A stretch of 11,585 nucleotides of DNA from an uncultured Porphyromonadaceae bacterium (GTDB lineage Bacteria > Bacteroidota > Bacteroidia > Bacteroidales > Muribaculaceae): NCBI GenBank assembly GCA_900555165.1, contig USKE01000036.1, positions 1 to 11,585 of the forward strand. The letters are read 5' to 3'. The notes under the pieces are model-generated. The model saw only the letters and a program-made list of their open reading frames with translations. It made no database searches and was not told where the DNA came from. How positions within the stretch are numbered: the stretch's first letter is position 1; each line of letters opens with the position of its first letter. This document shows, one piece after another, positions 1-7,696 of the stretch. A program made the position numbers and the translations under genes.

Positions 1-770
1 GGGGTCTCGGAGGCAAGCCAGGTGTCTATCGAGTCGGCGAGCCAGTCTTTGTCAAGACCCACGCCCCACGACGATTTCTGGTCGAAACTCAGTGCCAGCG
101 ATACATCCAGGTCGGGGTAATAGGTTTTGTTGAGGCGTGCGATGTCGCTGTCGACTACTGTAAGCGGAATCTCGCCTGTCGACACCATCTCTATCAGGTC
201 TTCAGCCACAAGGGTGTCGCGGTCAATCTTGTGGATATTCACGCCCCCGCCGAGTTCCTCGTTGAGGTTCTGCATGCGGAAGTCGTATTTCGAGTCAGCC
301 TCCACGTAGACATCGCGCCCTATGAGCTGTGTCTCGTCGGTGATGAGCGAGTCACCTTTCTGCCGGGGCTGCACCAGCACCTGGTGCGTGAGCACCTCGG
401 GGCCGCAGGCTATCACCTTCTTGCGGAATTCGGCGGTGACCGGAATCTCGTATGCCAGGATGTCGACGCGCCCCGAATCGAGCAGTTCCATCATGGCCTG
501 CAGGCTTGGCGCCACGGTCAGGTCGATGGCTATCCCTTTGTCCTGAGCAAACTGGCTGATGAGCGAATAGTCATATCCCATCTCCTCATCGCGGTACATG
601 AAGTATGACGTAGGGCTGTAGAGCGTGGCCACTCTGAGCGTGTCGGGCAGGGGATGCGCCACGGCCTCAGAGGCTGTCTCGGCCGGTTTCCCGCTTTTGC
701 CGCAGGCACCGAGAAACATCGTCGCGGCCAATGCCGCGACTGACAGCAGGGATATGTGGCGTCGTTTCAT
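1..770 (-). CDS. mltF: MltF-like substrate-binding lipoprotein, N-terminal half (runs off the left edge)
   Basis: Probable envelope lipoprotein: residues 1-23 form a signal peptide ending in a lipobox (LGAC, Cys23). From about residue 43 there is a periplasmic binding protein family 3 domain: LRVATLYSPTSYF, then MGYDYSLISQFA, RVDILAYEIPVT and a VLTHQVLVQ stretch. This pattern is what I know from the N-terminal half of Bacteroidota MltF-type membrane-bound lytic transglycosylases, which cleave peptidoglycan with a C-terminal SLT domain. Only about 256 codons are visible and no stop is reached, so the catalytic domain, if present, lies left of the window. The ATG at 768-770 is preceded by GGAGG at 778-782, seven bases away, the only clear Shine-Dalgarno-like site noticed here. 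It lies 49 bases after purM, probably in the same operon. Alternative: a stand-alone binding protein without the lytic domain. Confidence 0.75.
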   Translation of the reverse strand, partial: MKRRHISLLSVAALAATMFLGACGKSGKPAETASEAVAHPLPDTLRVATLYSPTSYFMYRDEEMGYDYSLISQFAQDKGIAIDLTVAPSLQAMMELLDSGRVDILAYEIPVTAEFRKKVIACGPEVLTHQVLVQPRQKGDSLITDETQLIGRDVYVEADSKYDFRMQNLNEELGGGVNIHKIDRDTLVAEDLIEMVSTGEIPLTVVDSDIARLNKTYYPDLDVSLALSFDQKSSWGVGLDKDWLADSIDTWLASET

Positions 771-819
771 ACGGTGGCCTCCGTTAAGTAACAGTTACAT
801 GCCGGCCGAACGAGGTGGT

Positions 820-1983
820 TCAGTATTCAAATGTGCCGTACTCGGAGGTGATGGTGAGCGAGGTCTTGTCAGAGGCCTCGACACGGCCGATTACGCGCGC
901 CGGAATGCCGAAACTTTCGGAAATCTCCATGACGCGGGCGGCGTTTTCGGGCGAGAGGTAGATCTCCATGCGGTGACCCATGTTGAACACCTTGTACATC
1001 TCGCGCCAGTCGGTGCCCGACTGTTTCTGTATCAGGGCGAACAGCGGCGGAACGGGGAACATGTTGTCCTTGACCACATGCACGCCGTCGACGAAATGCA
1101 GCACCTTTGTCTGCGCGCCGCCGGTGCAGTGCACCATGCCGTGGATGTCGGCACGCATCTCAGAGAGTATCTTCTTGATTACCGGGGCGTAGGTGCGGGT
1201 GGGCGAGAGCACGAGATGGCCGGCGTCTACGCTTACCCCCTCCACTTTGTCGGTGAGGCCGACACCGCCGCAGTACACAAGTTCCTCGTCGATGGCGTTG
1301 TCGTATGTCTCGGGGTATTTCTCGGCCACTGTCTTGTTGAACACATCATGACGGGCCGAGGTGAGGCCGTTGCTGCCCATGCCTCCGTTGTACGAGTCTT
1401 CGTAGGTGGCCTGTCCGAACGAGGCAAGACCCACGATCACGTCGCCGGGACGGATGTTGGCGTTGTCAATCACATCGGCGCGGCGCATGCGGCATGTAAC
1501 GGTCGAGTCCACAATGATGGTGCGCACCAGGTCCCCGACGTCGGCTGTCTCGCCGCCGGTCGAGTATATGCCCACGCCCATCTCGCGCATCGAGGCCAGC
1601 AGGTCTTCCGTGCCGTTGATAATGGCGGCGATGACCTCGCCTGGGATGAGACGTTTGTTGCGGCCAATTGTCGACGATACCAGTATGTTGTCGGTGGCGC
1701 CGACGCAGAGCAGGTCATCGAGATTCATTATCAGGGCGTCCTGGGCTATTCCTTTCCATACAGAGAGGTCGCCGGTCTCGCGCCAGTAGGCGTAGGCGAG
1801 CGACGATTTGGTGCCTGCGCCGTCGGCGTGCATGATGTTGCACCATTCGGGGTCGCCGCCGAGCAGGTCGGGGATTATCTTGCAGAATGCCTTGGGATAA
1901 AGGCCCTTGTCGATGTTGCGGATTGCCGAATGCACATCCTCTTTTGCGGCCGAGACGCCGCGCATCATATATCGTTCGCTCAT
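820..1983 (-). CDS. purM: Phosphoribosylformylglycinamidine cyclo-ligase (AIR synthetase), long Bacteroidota form
   Basis: Cytosolic enzyme of de novo purine synthesis that closes the imidazole ring: FGAM plus ATP gives AIR plus ADP and phosphate. The 387-residue product shows the PurM-family layout. The first half has a DGAGTK loop (54-59, usually DGVGTK), a QDALIMNLDDLLCVGA segment (81-96) and GGETAD (143-148, where E. coli has GGETAEMPG). The second half carries VHCTGG (284-289) and FNMGHRMEIYL (333-343), matching the C-terminal ATP-grasping half. It is longer than the roughly 345 residues of E. coli PurM and its motifs are altered, which fits the long form I know from Bacteroidota. It starts 23 bases after the cdsA stop, with no promoter or ribosome binding site visible between them, so it is probably co-transcribed with cdsA. 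Family assignment is secure; activity is inferred from the retained motifs. Confidence 0.93.
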   Translation of the reverse strand: MSERYMMRGVSAAKEDVHSAIRNIDKGLYPKAFCKIIPDLLGGDPEWCNIMHADGAGTKSSLAYAYWRETGDLSVWKGIAQDALIMNLDDLLCVGATDNILVSSTIGRNKRLIPGEVIAAIINGTEDLLASMREMGVGIYSTGGETADVGDLVRTIIVDSTVTCRMRRADVIDNANIRPGDVIVGLASFGQATYEDSYNGGMGSNGLTSARHDVFNKTVAEKYPETYDNAIDEELVYCGGVGLTDKVEGVSVDAGHLVLSPTRTYAPVIKKILSEMRADIHGMVHCTGGAQTKVLHFVDGVHVVKDNMFPVPPLFALIQKQSGTDWREMYKVFNMGHRMEIYLSPENAARVMEISESFGIPARVIGRVEASDKTSLTITSEYGTFEY

Positions 1984-2006
1984 AATGGCTTTGATTTACA
2001 TGTTGT

Positions 2007-2861
2007 TCAATAGTGGAATGCGATGAGGGCGAGTATGTAGGCCAGTGTCGCCGGTGCTACGAGCAGCAGTGAGTCGATGCGGTCAAGTATGCCTCCGTGG
2101 CCCGGGAGCAGGTTGCCCGAATCCTTCACGCCGAGGGTGCGTTTCACCAGCGACTCCACAAGGTCGCCCCAGGTGCCGAACACACAGACTACCGCGCCGA
2201 GGCCTACAAGTTCCCATACATTCATGCCGGGGAAATACGCGCCGAAACCGTAGAAATAAAGCGCTCCGGCAAGGATGCAGAACAGCAGGCCGCCGAAAAA
2301 GCCTTCCCATGATTTCTTGGGCGAGATGCGCTCGAACAGTTTGTGGCGCCCGATCAGCGAGCCTACACAGAACGCGCCGGTATCACTGAGCCAGATCATC
2401 ACGAACATACCCATGACGATGTACTTGCCGGCGATGCCGTAGAGGGCGCACATCAGTGCCATCGGCAGGGCCACATACATCTGACCCATCATGGAGTTGG
2501 CGTAGTGGACAAGGGCGTTGCCGTCTTGGATATACAGCTGGCTGATGAACCGCACCAGCAGGTAGACGATATAGGCGAAGATGAATGTGGGCACCGTCCA
2601 TGACGCGAACACATGGCCCGGCATGGAAACATCGTACTGGAACGCCGACGCCGAAATCAGCAGCACCGCCCCGACCATGTCGAGCAAGGTCGTGGTGTTC
2701 GATACATGTCCCTGGTTTGAGATGCGGTTGAACTCGCTGATGCCCAGCACGCCGAATATCACGGCAAGCGCCCAGAACCACCAGCTGCCGCCAAGGATGG
2801 CGCCGACAATTACGGCTATATACAGTATTCCGGTCAGAGACCTGACAATTACATTCTTCAT
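2007..2861 (-). CDS. cdsA: Phosphatidate cytidylyltransferase (CDP-diglyceride synthase)
   Basis: Inner-membrane enzyme that makes CDP-diacylglycerol from phosphatidic acid and CTP, the branch point for phosphatidylethanolamine and phosphatidylglycerol. The 284-residue protein is mostly hydrophobic, with about eight likely membrane segments (around 9-45, 57-75, 85-105, 122-165, 188-208, 214-232 and 264-282). The family signature lies at 237-263: S237, K240-R241, K246-D247, then PGHGG (253-257) and D260-R261-x-D263, with every key residue present. A second conserved stretch, SPKKSWEGF, is at 180-188. The N-terminus (MKNVIVRSLTGI) matches family starts, which supports the ATG at 2859-2861 even though a promoter lies only about 14 bases upstream. 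It is the first gene of a likely cdsA-purM-mltF transcript. Length is normal for the family. Confidence 0.96.
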   Translation of the reverse strand: MKNVIVRSLTGILYIAVIVGAILGGSWWFWALAVIFGVLGISEFNRISNQGHVSNTTTLLDMVGAVLLISASAFQYDVSMPGHVFASWTVPTFIFAYIVYLLVRFISQLYIQDGNALVHYANSMMGQMYVALPMALMCALYGIAGKYIVMGMFVMIWLSDTGAFCVGSLIGRHKLFERISPKKSWEGFFGGLLFCILAGALYFYGFGAYFPGMNVWELVGLGAVVCVFGTWGDLVESLVKRTLGVKDSGNLLPGHGGILDRIDSLLLVAPATLAYILALIAFHY

Positions 2862-2874
2862 AACAAATTTTGGG

Positions 2875-2905
2875 CAAAATTACATAATTCTTCGCAATTG
2901 CACAA
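2875..2905 (-). promoter_or_regulatory. Bacteroidota-type promoter of the cdsA operon
   Basis: On the minus strand, TTG at 2903-2905 is followed after 20 bases by TAATTTTG at 2875-2882, fitting the known Bacteroidota consensus (TTTG, 19-21 bases, TAnnTTTG). The expected transcription start is near 2870, leaving a leader of only about 9 bases before the cdsA ATG at 2861. The match is by eye; start-site mapping would settle it. Confidence 0.55.
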
Positions 2906-2958
2906 CTTGTATCCGTGAGGCGTGTAGCTGTAAGCGGTCTCGGTCTGATGACACCGGT

Positions 2959-5151
2959 TTATCTGACAGCGATTTTCCGAGATACGGTTGTGCCGGCAAC
3001 ATCCGCCGTCACGAGATATATGGCCGCCGGAAGGTGGTTCATGTCGATTGTGGCGGTATCGGCGCCGGGAGTTATCCGGGGCGATACGGCACGCCCCTGC
3101 ATGTCATGCACGGCCACATCTGCTACGGGAAGGCCGTAGCCTCTTACGGTCCAGATGCCGTTTCCGGCGCCCACGATGTCGGCGGGCATATTGCTGTCGG
3201 CTCCGATGCCGCGGATTCCGGTAGCCTCAAGTGCCGCTTTCACGGCAGCGTATGCGTCGAGCATCCCGTGACCCCAGCGCTTGTCGTTGTCAGGGGGCGC
3301 TATGGCTGTGCGGCTCACGATGTCGATGGCCTCGGCTGGTGTGAGGTCAGGATTGGCCTCGAACATCAGAGCGAACACCCCGGCGGTGTAAGGCGATGAC
3401 ATGGAGGTGCCGGATGCGTTGCGCCAGTAATTATTGCGGCCCCCCGCTGTCACTACACTGCAGAATCCGTCGGTGCCGTGATTCGCATTCACATACGGGG
3501 TAGAGATTGACGAGACCACGGCGGCTCCCGGGGCGCATATGTCCGGCAGTACCTTGCCGTTGTCGAGCGTGGCGAAACTTGAGAACTCCGCGACCTTGCC
3601 CACTGACTCGGCCGGCCCGGCTACATACTCCTCGCCGTCCGAGGGCCATTTGACGCGTGAGGTCACGGCGCCCACGGCCACTATGCCGTCGCCGCAGGCC
3701 AGGTCGTTGATCGACCAGGCATTGCTGAACTCCGGATCATATTCTGTGCCCGGACGCATGAACTGTATGCGGTCGGAGGCGAACATACGCACCGTCTCGC
3801 CCTGGGCGGGTGTCACCTCGATGCCGAGCCAGTAATGGCCGGTGGTGACGCCCTCCGGCTCAGGCCGGTTGCGCCACTCGAAACTCAGCACACTGTTGAA
3901 ACGGTTGTTATACGGGTTTACCTCGCTTGACAGCACCACGCGCGCCGAGGCGAAATACTTTGCAAGCGTTTCGTCGGGCTTTATGCCGTACGCCGGGGCC
4001 ATGTCGGGCGTGGCGGCCACGGTCCGGGTCTCTCCGGCGGTAAAATCATGTGTGTCGATCGAGCCGACGAACTTCTTGTCCAGGGCATCGTATATGAGTA
4101 TTCTTACACTGAATGGTCTGTCGGTCAGGCTCCACATGTCGGCTATGCCCTTTGCCTCGTAAGGTGTGGAGAAGGGGCATTCCCTGAAAAGTGCCTGCAC
4201 TTTCGGCTTTTCAGGGGTGGCGGTGAAGGGGATGCAGCCGGTCCACTTGTAGCCGCTGTTTCCCGCCGACACACACACCACGGCGTCATCAGCCACACGC
4301 TGGAGATACCGGTTGAACAGTGATGTGCCGTCGTGGCTGCCGACTGATGAGGCGATTGACATGTTGATGACCGCAGGCACGCCCTGTTGGCGGGCATAGG
4401 CTACAACTTCCTCGCACCCCGCCAGCAGGTAACCGGCGTCGAGAGGACTCGTTGTTGCCACGATATGGGCCCCGGGTGCCACGCCATAGTACCCGTTGGC
4501 CTCGTAACTGCCGGCGAGGATGCCGCCCACGTGGGTCGCGTGCCAGTTGGCGTCGTCGTCGGTTGTCCATGACGTGATTTCCGCGGCTGATGTCAGGCGG
4601 TCGGGCAACAGTGCCGAACCACGGTAGTTTACGAGGCGTCTGACACGCGAACTGCCGTCGCTGCCAAGAAAGTTGACATGATTGGGGTCGAAACCGATGT
4701 CGGTGAACCCCACCACCACGTTGCGTCCGCGGTAATGGCCCGGCATGTCGAGTACTTGCTGGAGACCGCACATCTTGCGCGCCTCGTCCATGACAGGCAC
4801 GGCGCATACGCCCGATTCCATACGCAACACTCCCGGGGAGCTCAGCAGTTCGTCGAGCCGCGACAGCGGCACCGACACGACTGCCAGGTCGCCCCTCCGC
4901 GACAGCACTGCGGCGAAAGAGGGAACCGGCGCCTCCTCCGATTCAAGCTGCAGCACGATTGCGACGTATGACTCGCCGTCAGCGGCAGGCATGGAGAGCG
5001 GGTGGCTGTCGGCGCGACAAGCGGCTGTCTGCCGCGCCCTGAGCAGCGCGTCGGCAAGAAAAGGGCTTGCCGTGCCCCTCCCCGGGGCGGGGAGACACAC
5101 GGCAAGCAATGCGATAGATGCTAATGTAAGACGAGAGAGTGTGTTTTGCAT
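2959..5151 (-). CDS. Secreted S8 (subtilisin-family) serine peptidase, divergent copy, T9SS-like C-terminus
   Basis: Predicted secreted protease of 730 residues. A signal peptide covers about residues 1-28. Residues 60-120 look like the small propeptide domain of subtilases. The catalytic set is present: Asp151 (FTDIGFDPNH), His204 (WHATHVGGI), oxyanion Asn298 (SAGNSG) and Ser583 (GTSMSSP). About 190 residues without family motifs lie between Asn298 and the region before Ser583, which may be an inserted beta-rich domain. The last 75 residues resemble a T9SS type A sorting domain (VHDMQGRAV, then IYLVTADVAG and a terminal RKIAVR). Oddities: DIG replaces the usual D[ST]G, HATH replaces HGTH, and the CTD has AAIY where PGVY is typical. 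It follows its paralog by 10 bases and is almost certainly co-transcribed. It could be a low-activity or specialised paralog; the substrate is unknown. Confidence 0.88.
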   Translation of the reverse strand: MQNTLSRLTLASIALLAVCLPAPGRGTASPFLADALLRARQTAACRADSHPLSMPAADGESYVAIVLQLESEEAPVPSFAAVLSRRGDLAVVSVPLSRLDELLSSPGVLRMESGVCAVPVMDEARKMCGLQQVLDMPGHYRGRNVVVGFTDIGFDPNHVNFLGSDGSSRVRRLVNYRGSALLPDRLTSAAEITSWTTDDDANWHATHVGGILAGSYEANGYYGVAPGAHIVATTSPLDAGYLLAGCEEVVAYARQQGVPAVINMSIASSVGSHDGTSLFNRYLQRVADDAVVCVSAGNSGYKWTGCIPFTATPEKPKVQALFRECPFSTPYEAKGIADMWSLTDRPFSVRILIYDALDKKFVGSIDTHDFTAGETRTVAATPDMAPAYGIKPDETLAKYFASARVVLSSEVNPYNNRFNSVLSFEWRNRPEPEGVTTGHYWLGIEVTPAQGETVRMFASDRIQFMRPGTEYDPEFSNAWSINDLACGDGIVAVGAVTSRVKWPSDGEEYVAGPAESVGKVAEFSSFATLDNGKVLPDICAPGAAVVSSISTPYVNANHGTDGFCSVVTAGGRNNYWRNASGTSMSSPYTAGVFALMFEANPDLTPAEAIDIVSRTAIAPPDNDKRWGHGMLDAYAAVKAALEATGIRGIGADSNMPADIVGAGNGIWTVRGYGLPVADVAVHDMQGRAVSPRITPGADTATIDMNHLPAAIYLVTADVAGTTVSRKIAVR

Positions 5152-5153
5152 AC

Positions 5154-5163
5154 AATGTACATT
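5154..5163. repeat. Perfect 10-base palindrome at the junction of the two subtilase genes
   Basis: AATGTACATT is a perfect palindrome that overlaps the stop codon of the upstream subtilase and fills most of the 10-base gap before the next ATG. It could be chance in the only AT-rich spot nearby; no function is claimed. Confidence 0.3.
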
Positions 5164-7447
5164 ATTTTACATGGATTTTCTGTGAGGTGGCGGCTCCTCC
5201 CGACCGGGCCGAGATCACATATACACCCGGGGCTATGCCCTGTGTCGAGAGCTCGACCGTGTTGCCGGTGCCTGTTGCAGATGCCACCTGCATGCCCTGC
5301 ATGTTGTAGAGGGCGGCGGTGACACTGCTTTCTGCCGGCGACGCGATCTCATATACGCCGTTGCCTTTGTTCTGGATGAGCAGATGGTTCTTGTCTGCGC
5401 TCACACCCCGGATGGCGCTCCGGTCAAGGATGTACTTGATGCCTTCATAGGCGTTGACAAGGCCGTTGGGACCCCACTGGTCCGGAGCGTTTTCGGGCTT
5501 GGTGGTGCAGTGCTGTATCACGTCGAGCATTTCCTCATAGTTAAGGGTCGGGTCGGCCTGGAGCCAGAGGGCGGCTATGCCGGCCATGTGCGGCGATGCC
5601 TGTGAGGTACCGGCCATGATGGTCCAGTGGTAGGTCTTTGCGGTGCCTTCGTCGTAGTACTCGTATACACTGGGTGTGCCGTAATATATGGCGTTCGAGC
5701 CCAGTTTCGACATGTATGGTGTCGAGCAGGTCGAATAGATCACATATCCCGGGGCGATTACGTGCGGACGCAGTGAGCCGTCCTGCTGGTGCCCCCACGA
5801 CGAGAACGAGGCCACGCCCGGGAAACTTGTCTCGGCCGGGTAGATCACATATCCCTGATATGACTGACCACCCTGACGGGAGGTATATGCGCCTACCGAG
5901 ATGATCTTGTTGCCGCCGGCGAGGCTGTTGTATGTGCCGTCGCCGTCTGAACCGGTGTAACCTTCTTTGCCGCGGTCGGTGAGGTAGGTCATGAAATAAC
6001 CCTGGTAGGGTTCGGCATAGATCTGTATGCGCTGGCCCGGCTCACCCTCGACCCTGAGAGCCATGGCATGGGTGCGCCTCGTGGTGGTAGTGGCGGTGAG
6101 GTAGAAAGCCAGTTCGGCGTGGTAGCGGTTGTTCTGGCCGTAGATCTGGGCATAGCCGCCGGCGTAGCTCCTTGTGAACACGCTGTTGAATTCCTCTACG
6201 TTTCGGTCGACCTGGGCGGCTGTCACTCCCGAGGGGGTGTTGCCGTTTACCATGAAACGGCGGTTGTTGGCCGGAATTTCGAACGAGTATACCGGCTCGC
6301 CGGGATTGGCGAGTTCCACGATGTCAAGATATACCTTGAAGGGGGTGTCGTCGTTGCTCCACACGGTCACGGTGCCGAGTGCCTGGGCGTTCTGGCCGAG
6401 ACCACCATAGGGGTCGGTGAGATTTTCTGACGGAGAGAGGAATGTGCGCAGCACGGTCTCGTCTTCGGTGAATTCCTTGTAGATGCCGATCTTCTCGGTG
6501 CCTTCGTTGCCGGCAGCCATGAATACATGCAGGCCGGTCTCGTCAACGATATCGTCGAGTGCCTTGGCGAGGGGCTCGGTGGCGTCATGCGAGCCGAGGT
6601 TGTTGCCCCATGAAAGGTTGAACACAGCCGGTTTGCCCACCGATTTGGCGTAATCGGCAAGGCGCTGGGCGGCGTCGAGCATGTTAGACTGCGTACCCTG
6701 GCCGCCACCCATGAACATCTCGGCTCCGGGAGCGATGCCGCGCAGGTCCATCTCGCTGTCAGGGTCGCGGAATGATGCACCCATGATTCCAAGCACATGT
6801 GTGCCATGGGTCTCGCCGTCGTCGTCAGTGCGGTAGCCTGTTATGTCGTACACGCTTTCGCCGGGATGCTGTTCGCGGAAATCATTGATAAGATGCGCAG
6901 GTACATATATCTGCGGCACGTACGACGTGCGTCCGTATTTGAGGGCGCGCACCACGCGCGAGAGTCCGTTTTCATCCTTGAATCCGATATGGTTGGGGTC
7001 GATGCCCGAGTCGTATGCGCCGATTACCACACCGGTGCCGTCGTAAGGCTGTTCCAGATCTTCGCCACTGTGCACGCGGTCAACGTCGGTGACAATGCGG
7101 GCCTGGTCGTTGCGTAGCCGTGCGGGTCGGTCGATGACGGCGTTGATTACGCCTTCGGCGGCGAATACGTCGGCAACCTTGTCGACGGGTATTATCACGG
7201 TCGCTATGTTGCCGTAGGTGTTCTGCACCTCAGCGCCCGCACGTCGGATGTTGTCGAGCGTTGTCTGATCGGTAAACTCTATCAGCGCGCCGGTGGTAAG
7301 TGCCGCCGGAGCTTTGACCGACAGGGGCAGCGCGGTGTCTCCTTTAAGTCCGGCCAGATAGAATTCGTCTGACATGGACATCTGCACCTGCGCGTTGGCC
7401 AGCAGACCTGCCGATGCCAGAGAGGCCAACAGTAAATATTTTTTCAT
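5162..7447 (-). CDS. Secreted S8 (subtilisin-family) serine peptidase with T9SS type A-like sorting domain
   Basis: Predicted secreted protease of 761 residues. I chose the ATG at 7445-7447 because it opens a clean signal peptide (MKKYLLLASLASAGLLANAQ); the upstream in-frame start at 7570 would add 41 hydrophilic, unrelated residues and begins only a few bases after the predicted transcription start. A propeptide-like region spans about 50-112. Catalytic residues are Asp146 (AYDSGIDPNH), His214 (HGTHVLG), oxyanion Asn314 (AAGNEG) and Ser615 (GTSQASP), all in canonical contexts. Roughly 190 residues between Asn314 and about 510 form an insertion, reminiscent of subtilases with an embedded jelly-roll domain. 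The C-terminus (about 688-761) has ALYNMQGMQV, APGVYVISA and a final QKIHVK, typical of T9SS type A sorting domains. It is the first gene of a two-protease operon. The substrate cannot be read from sequence. Confidence 0.92.
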   Translation of the reverse strand: MKKYLLLASLASAGLLANAQVQMSMSDEFYLAGLKGDTALPLSVKAPAALTTGALIEFTDQTTLDNIRRAGAEVQNTYGNIATVIIPVDKVADVFAAEGVINAVIDRPARLRNDQARIVTDVDRVHSGEDLEQPYDGTGVVIGAYDSGIDPNHIGFKDENGLSRVVRALKYGRTSYVPQIYVPAHLINDFREQHPGESVYDITGYRTDDDGETHGTHVLGIMGASFRDPDSEMDLRGIAPGAEMFMGGGQGTQSNMLDAAQRLADYAKSVGKPAVFNLSWGNNLGSHDATEPLAKALDDIVDETGLHVFMAAGNEGTEKIGIYKEFTEDETVLRTFLSPSENLTDPYGGLGQNAQALGTVTVWSNDDTPFKVYLDIVELANPGEPVYSFEIPANNRRFMVNGNTPSGVTAAQVDRNVEEFNSVFTRSYAGGYAQIYGQNNRYHAELAFYLTATTTTRRTHAMALRVEGEPGQRIQIYAEPYQGYFMTYLTDRGKEGYTGSDGDGTYNSLAGGNKIISVGAYTSRQGGQSYQGYVIYPAETSFPGVASFSSWGHQQDGSLRPHVIAPGYVIYSTCSTPYMSKLGSNAIYYGTPSVYEYYDEGTAKTYHWTIMAGTSQASPHMAGIAALWLQADPTLNYEEMLDVIQHCTTKPENAPDQWGPNGLVNAYEGIKYILDRSAIRGVSADKNHLLIQNKGNGVYEIASPAESSVTAALYNMQGMQVASATGTGNTVELSTQGIAPGVYVISARSGGAATSQKIHVK

Positions 7448-7576
7448 CTGATTTAAAGGATTGATTATCAGTAATAGCATGACGCAATATGGGGATTCGC
7501 CCATGGTGTCGTCCCGGTGTCGGTGACGCGATGAATCAGTTCTCTGCAAGCAACATCTGCGATTTTCCACACACCA
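7448..7576 (-). other. Predicted untranslated leader of the subtilase operon
   Basis: If transcription starts near 7576, as the promoter predicts, the first subtilase has a leader of about 129 bases, much longer than that of cdsA. It contains a small possible hairpin (ATGGG at 7489-7493 with CCCAT at 7500-7504) and a GGTGTCG repeat at 7505-7511 and 7516-7522. I recognise no riboswitch. An in-frame ATG at 7570 exists but looks spurious. Confidence 0.4.
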
Positions 7577-7580
7577 ATTG

Positions 7581-7610
7581 CAAAGTTATGAATATTATGG
7601 AAATATTCAA
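7581..7610 (-). promoter_or_regulatory. Bacteroidota-type promoter of the subtilase operon
   Basis: On the minus strand, TTG at 7608-7610 is followed after 19 bases by TAACTTTG at 7581-7588, matching the Bacteroidota promoter consensus. The surrounding sequence is AT-rich, unlike the flanking genes. The same TAACTTTG element recurs in the promoter at 11421-11428. The predicted transcript start is near 7576. Confidence 0.55.
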
Positions 7611-7646
7611 TGATTTTGTCAATTATTTTGGATTATTTATATGCTT

Positions 7647-7667
7647 TTGAGCAGAAATTGAGCAGAA
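7647..7667. repeat. Tandem 10-base direct repeat upstream of the subtilase promoter, possible operator
   Basis: TTGAGCAGAA occurs at 7647-7656 and again at 7658-7667, exactly 11 bases apart, about one helical turn. The pair sits roughly 71-91 bases upstream of the predicted subtilase transcription start and after the nitroreductase stop. Spacing on one face of the helix fits binding by a dimeric or cooperative activator, but no regulator can be named. Confidence 0.4.
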
Positions 7668-7696
7668 TTCCGATGTATTGCAGGCAAGCGTGGTCG

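Noticed and set aside
788..798. GTAAC-A-GTTAC palindrome between purM and the MltF-like gene
   Set aside because: A five-base arm with a one-base spacer cannot form a stable RNA hairpin and has no T-tract; probably chance.
625..2013. A 462-codon open frame on the plus strand
   Set aside because: It is exactly antisense to purM and the start of the MltF-like gene. Its translation lacks any family motif and is rich in His, Gly, Val and Ala, as expected for the shadow of a GC-rich gene.
2581..3399. A 272-codon plus-strand frame spanning the cdsA/subtilase junction
   Set aside because: It overlaps two well-supported minus-strand genes and their promoter region, with no recognisable domain or initiation signal.
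7448..7570. N-terminal extension of the first subtilase from an upstream ATG
   Set aside because: The added 41 residues are charged and unrelated, would bury the signal peptide, and begin only about 6 bases after the predicted transcription start.
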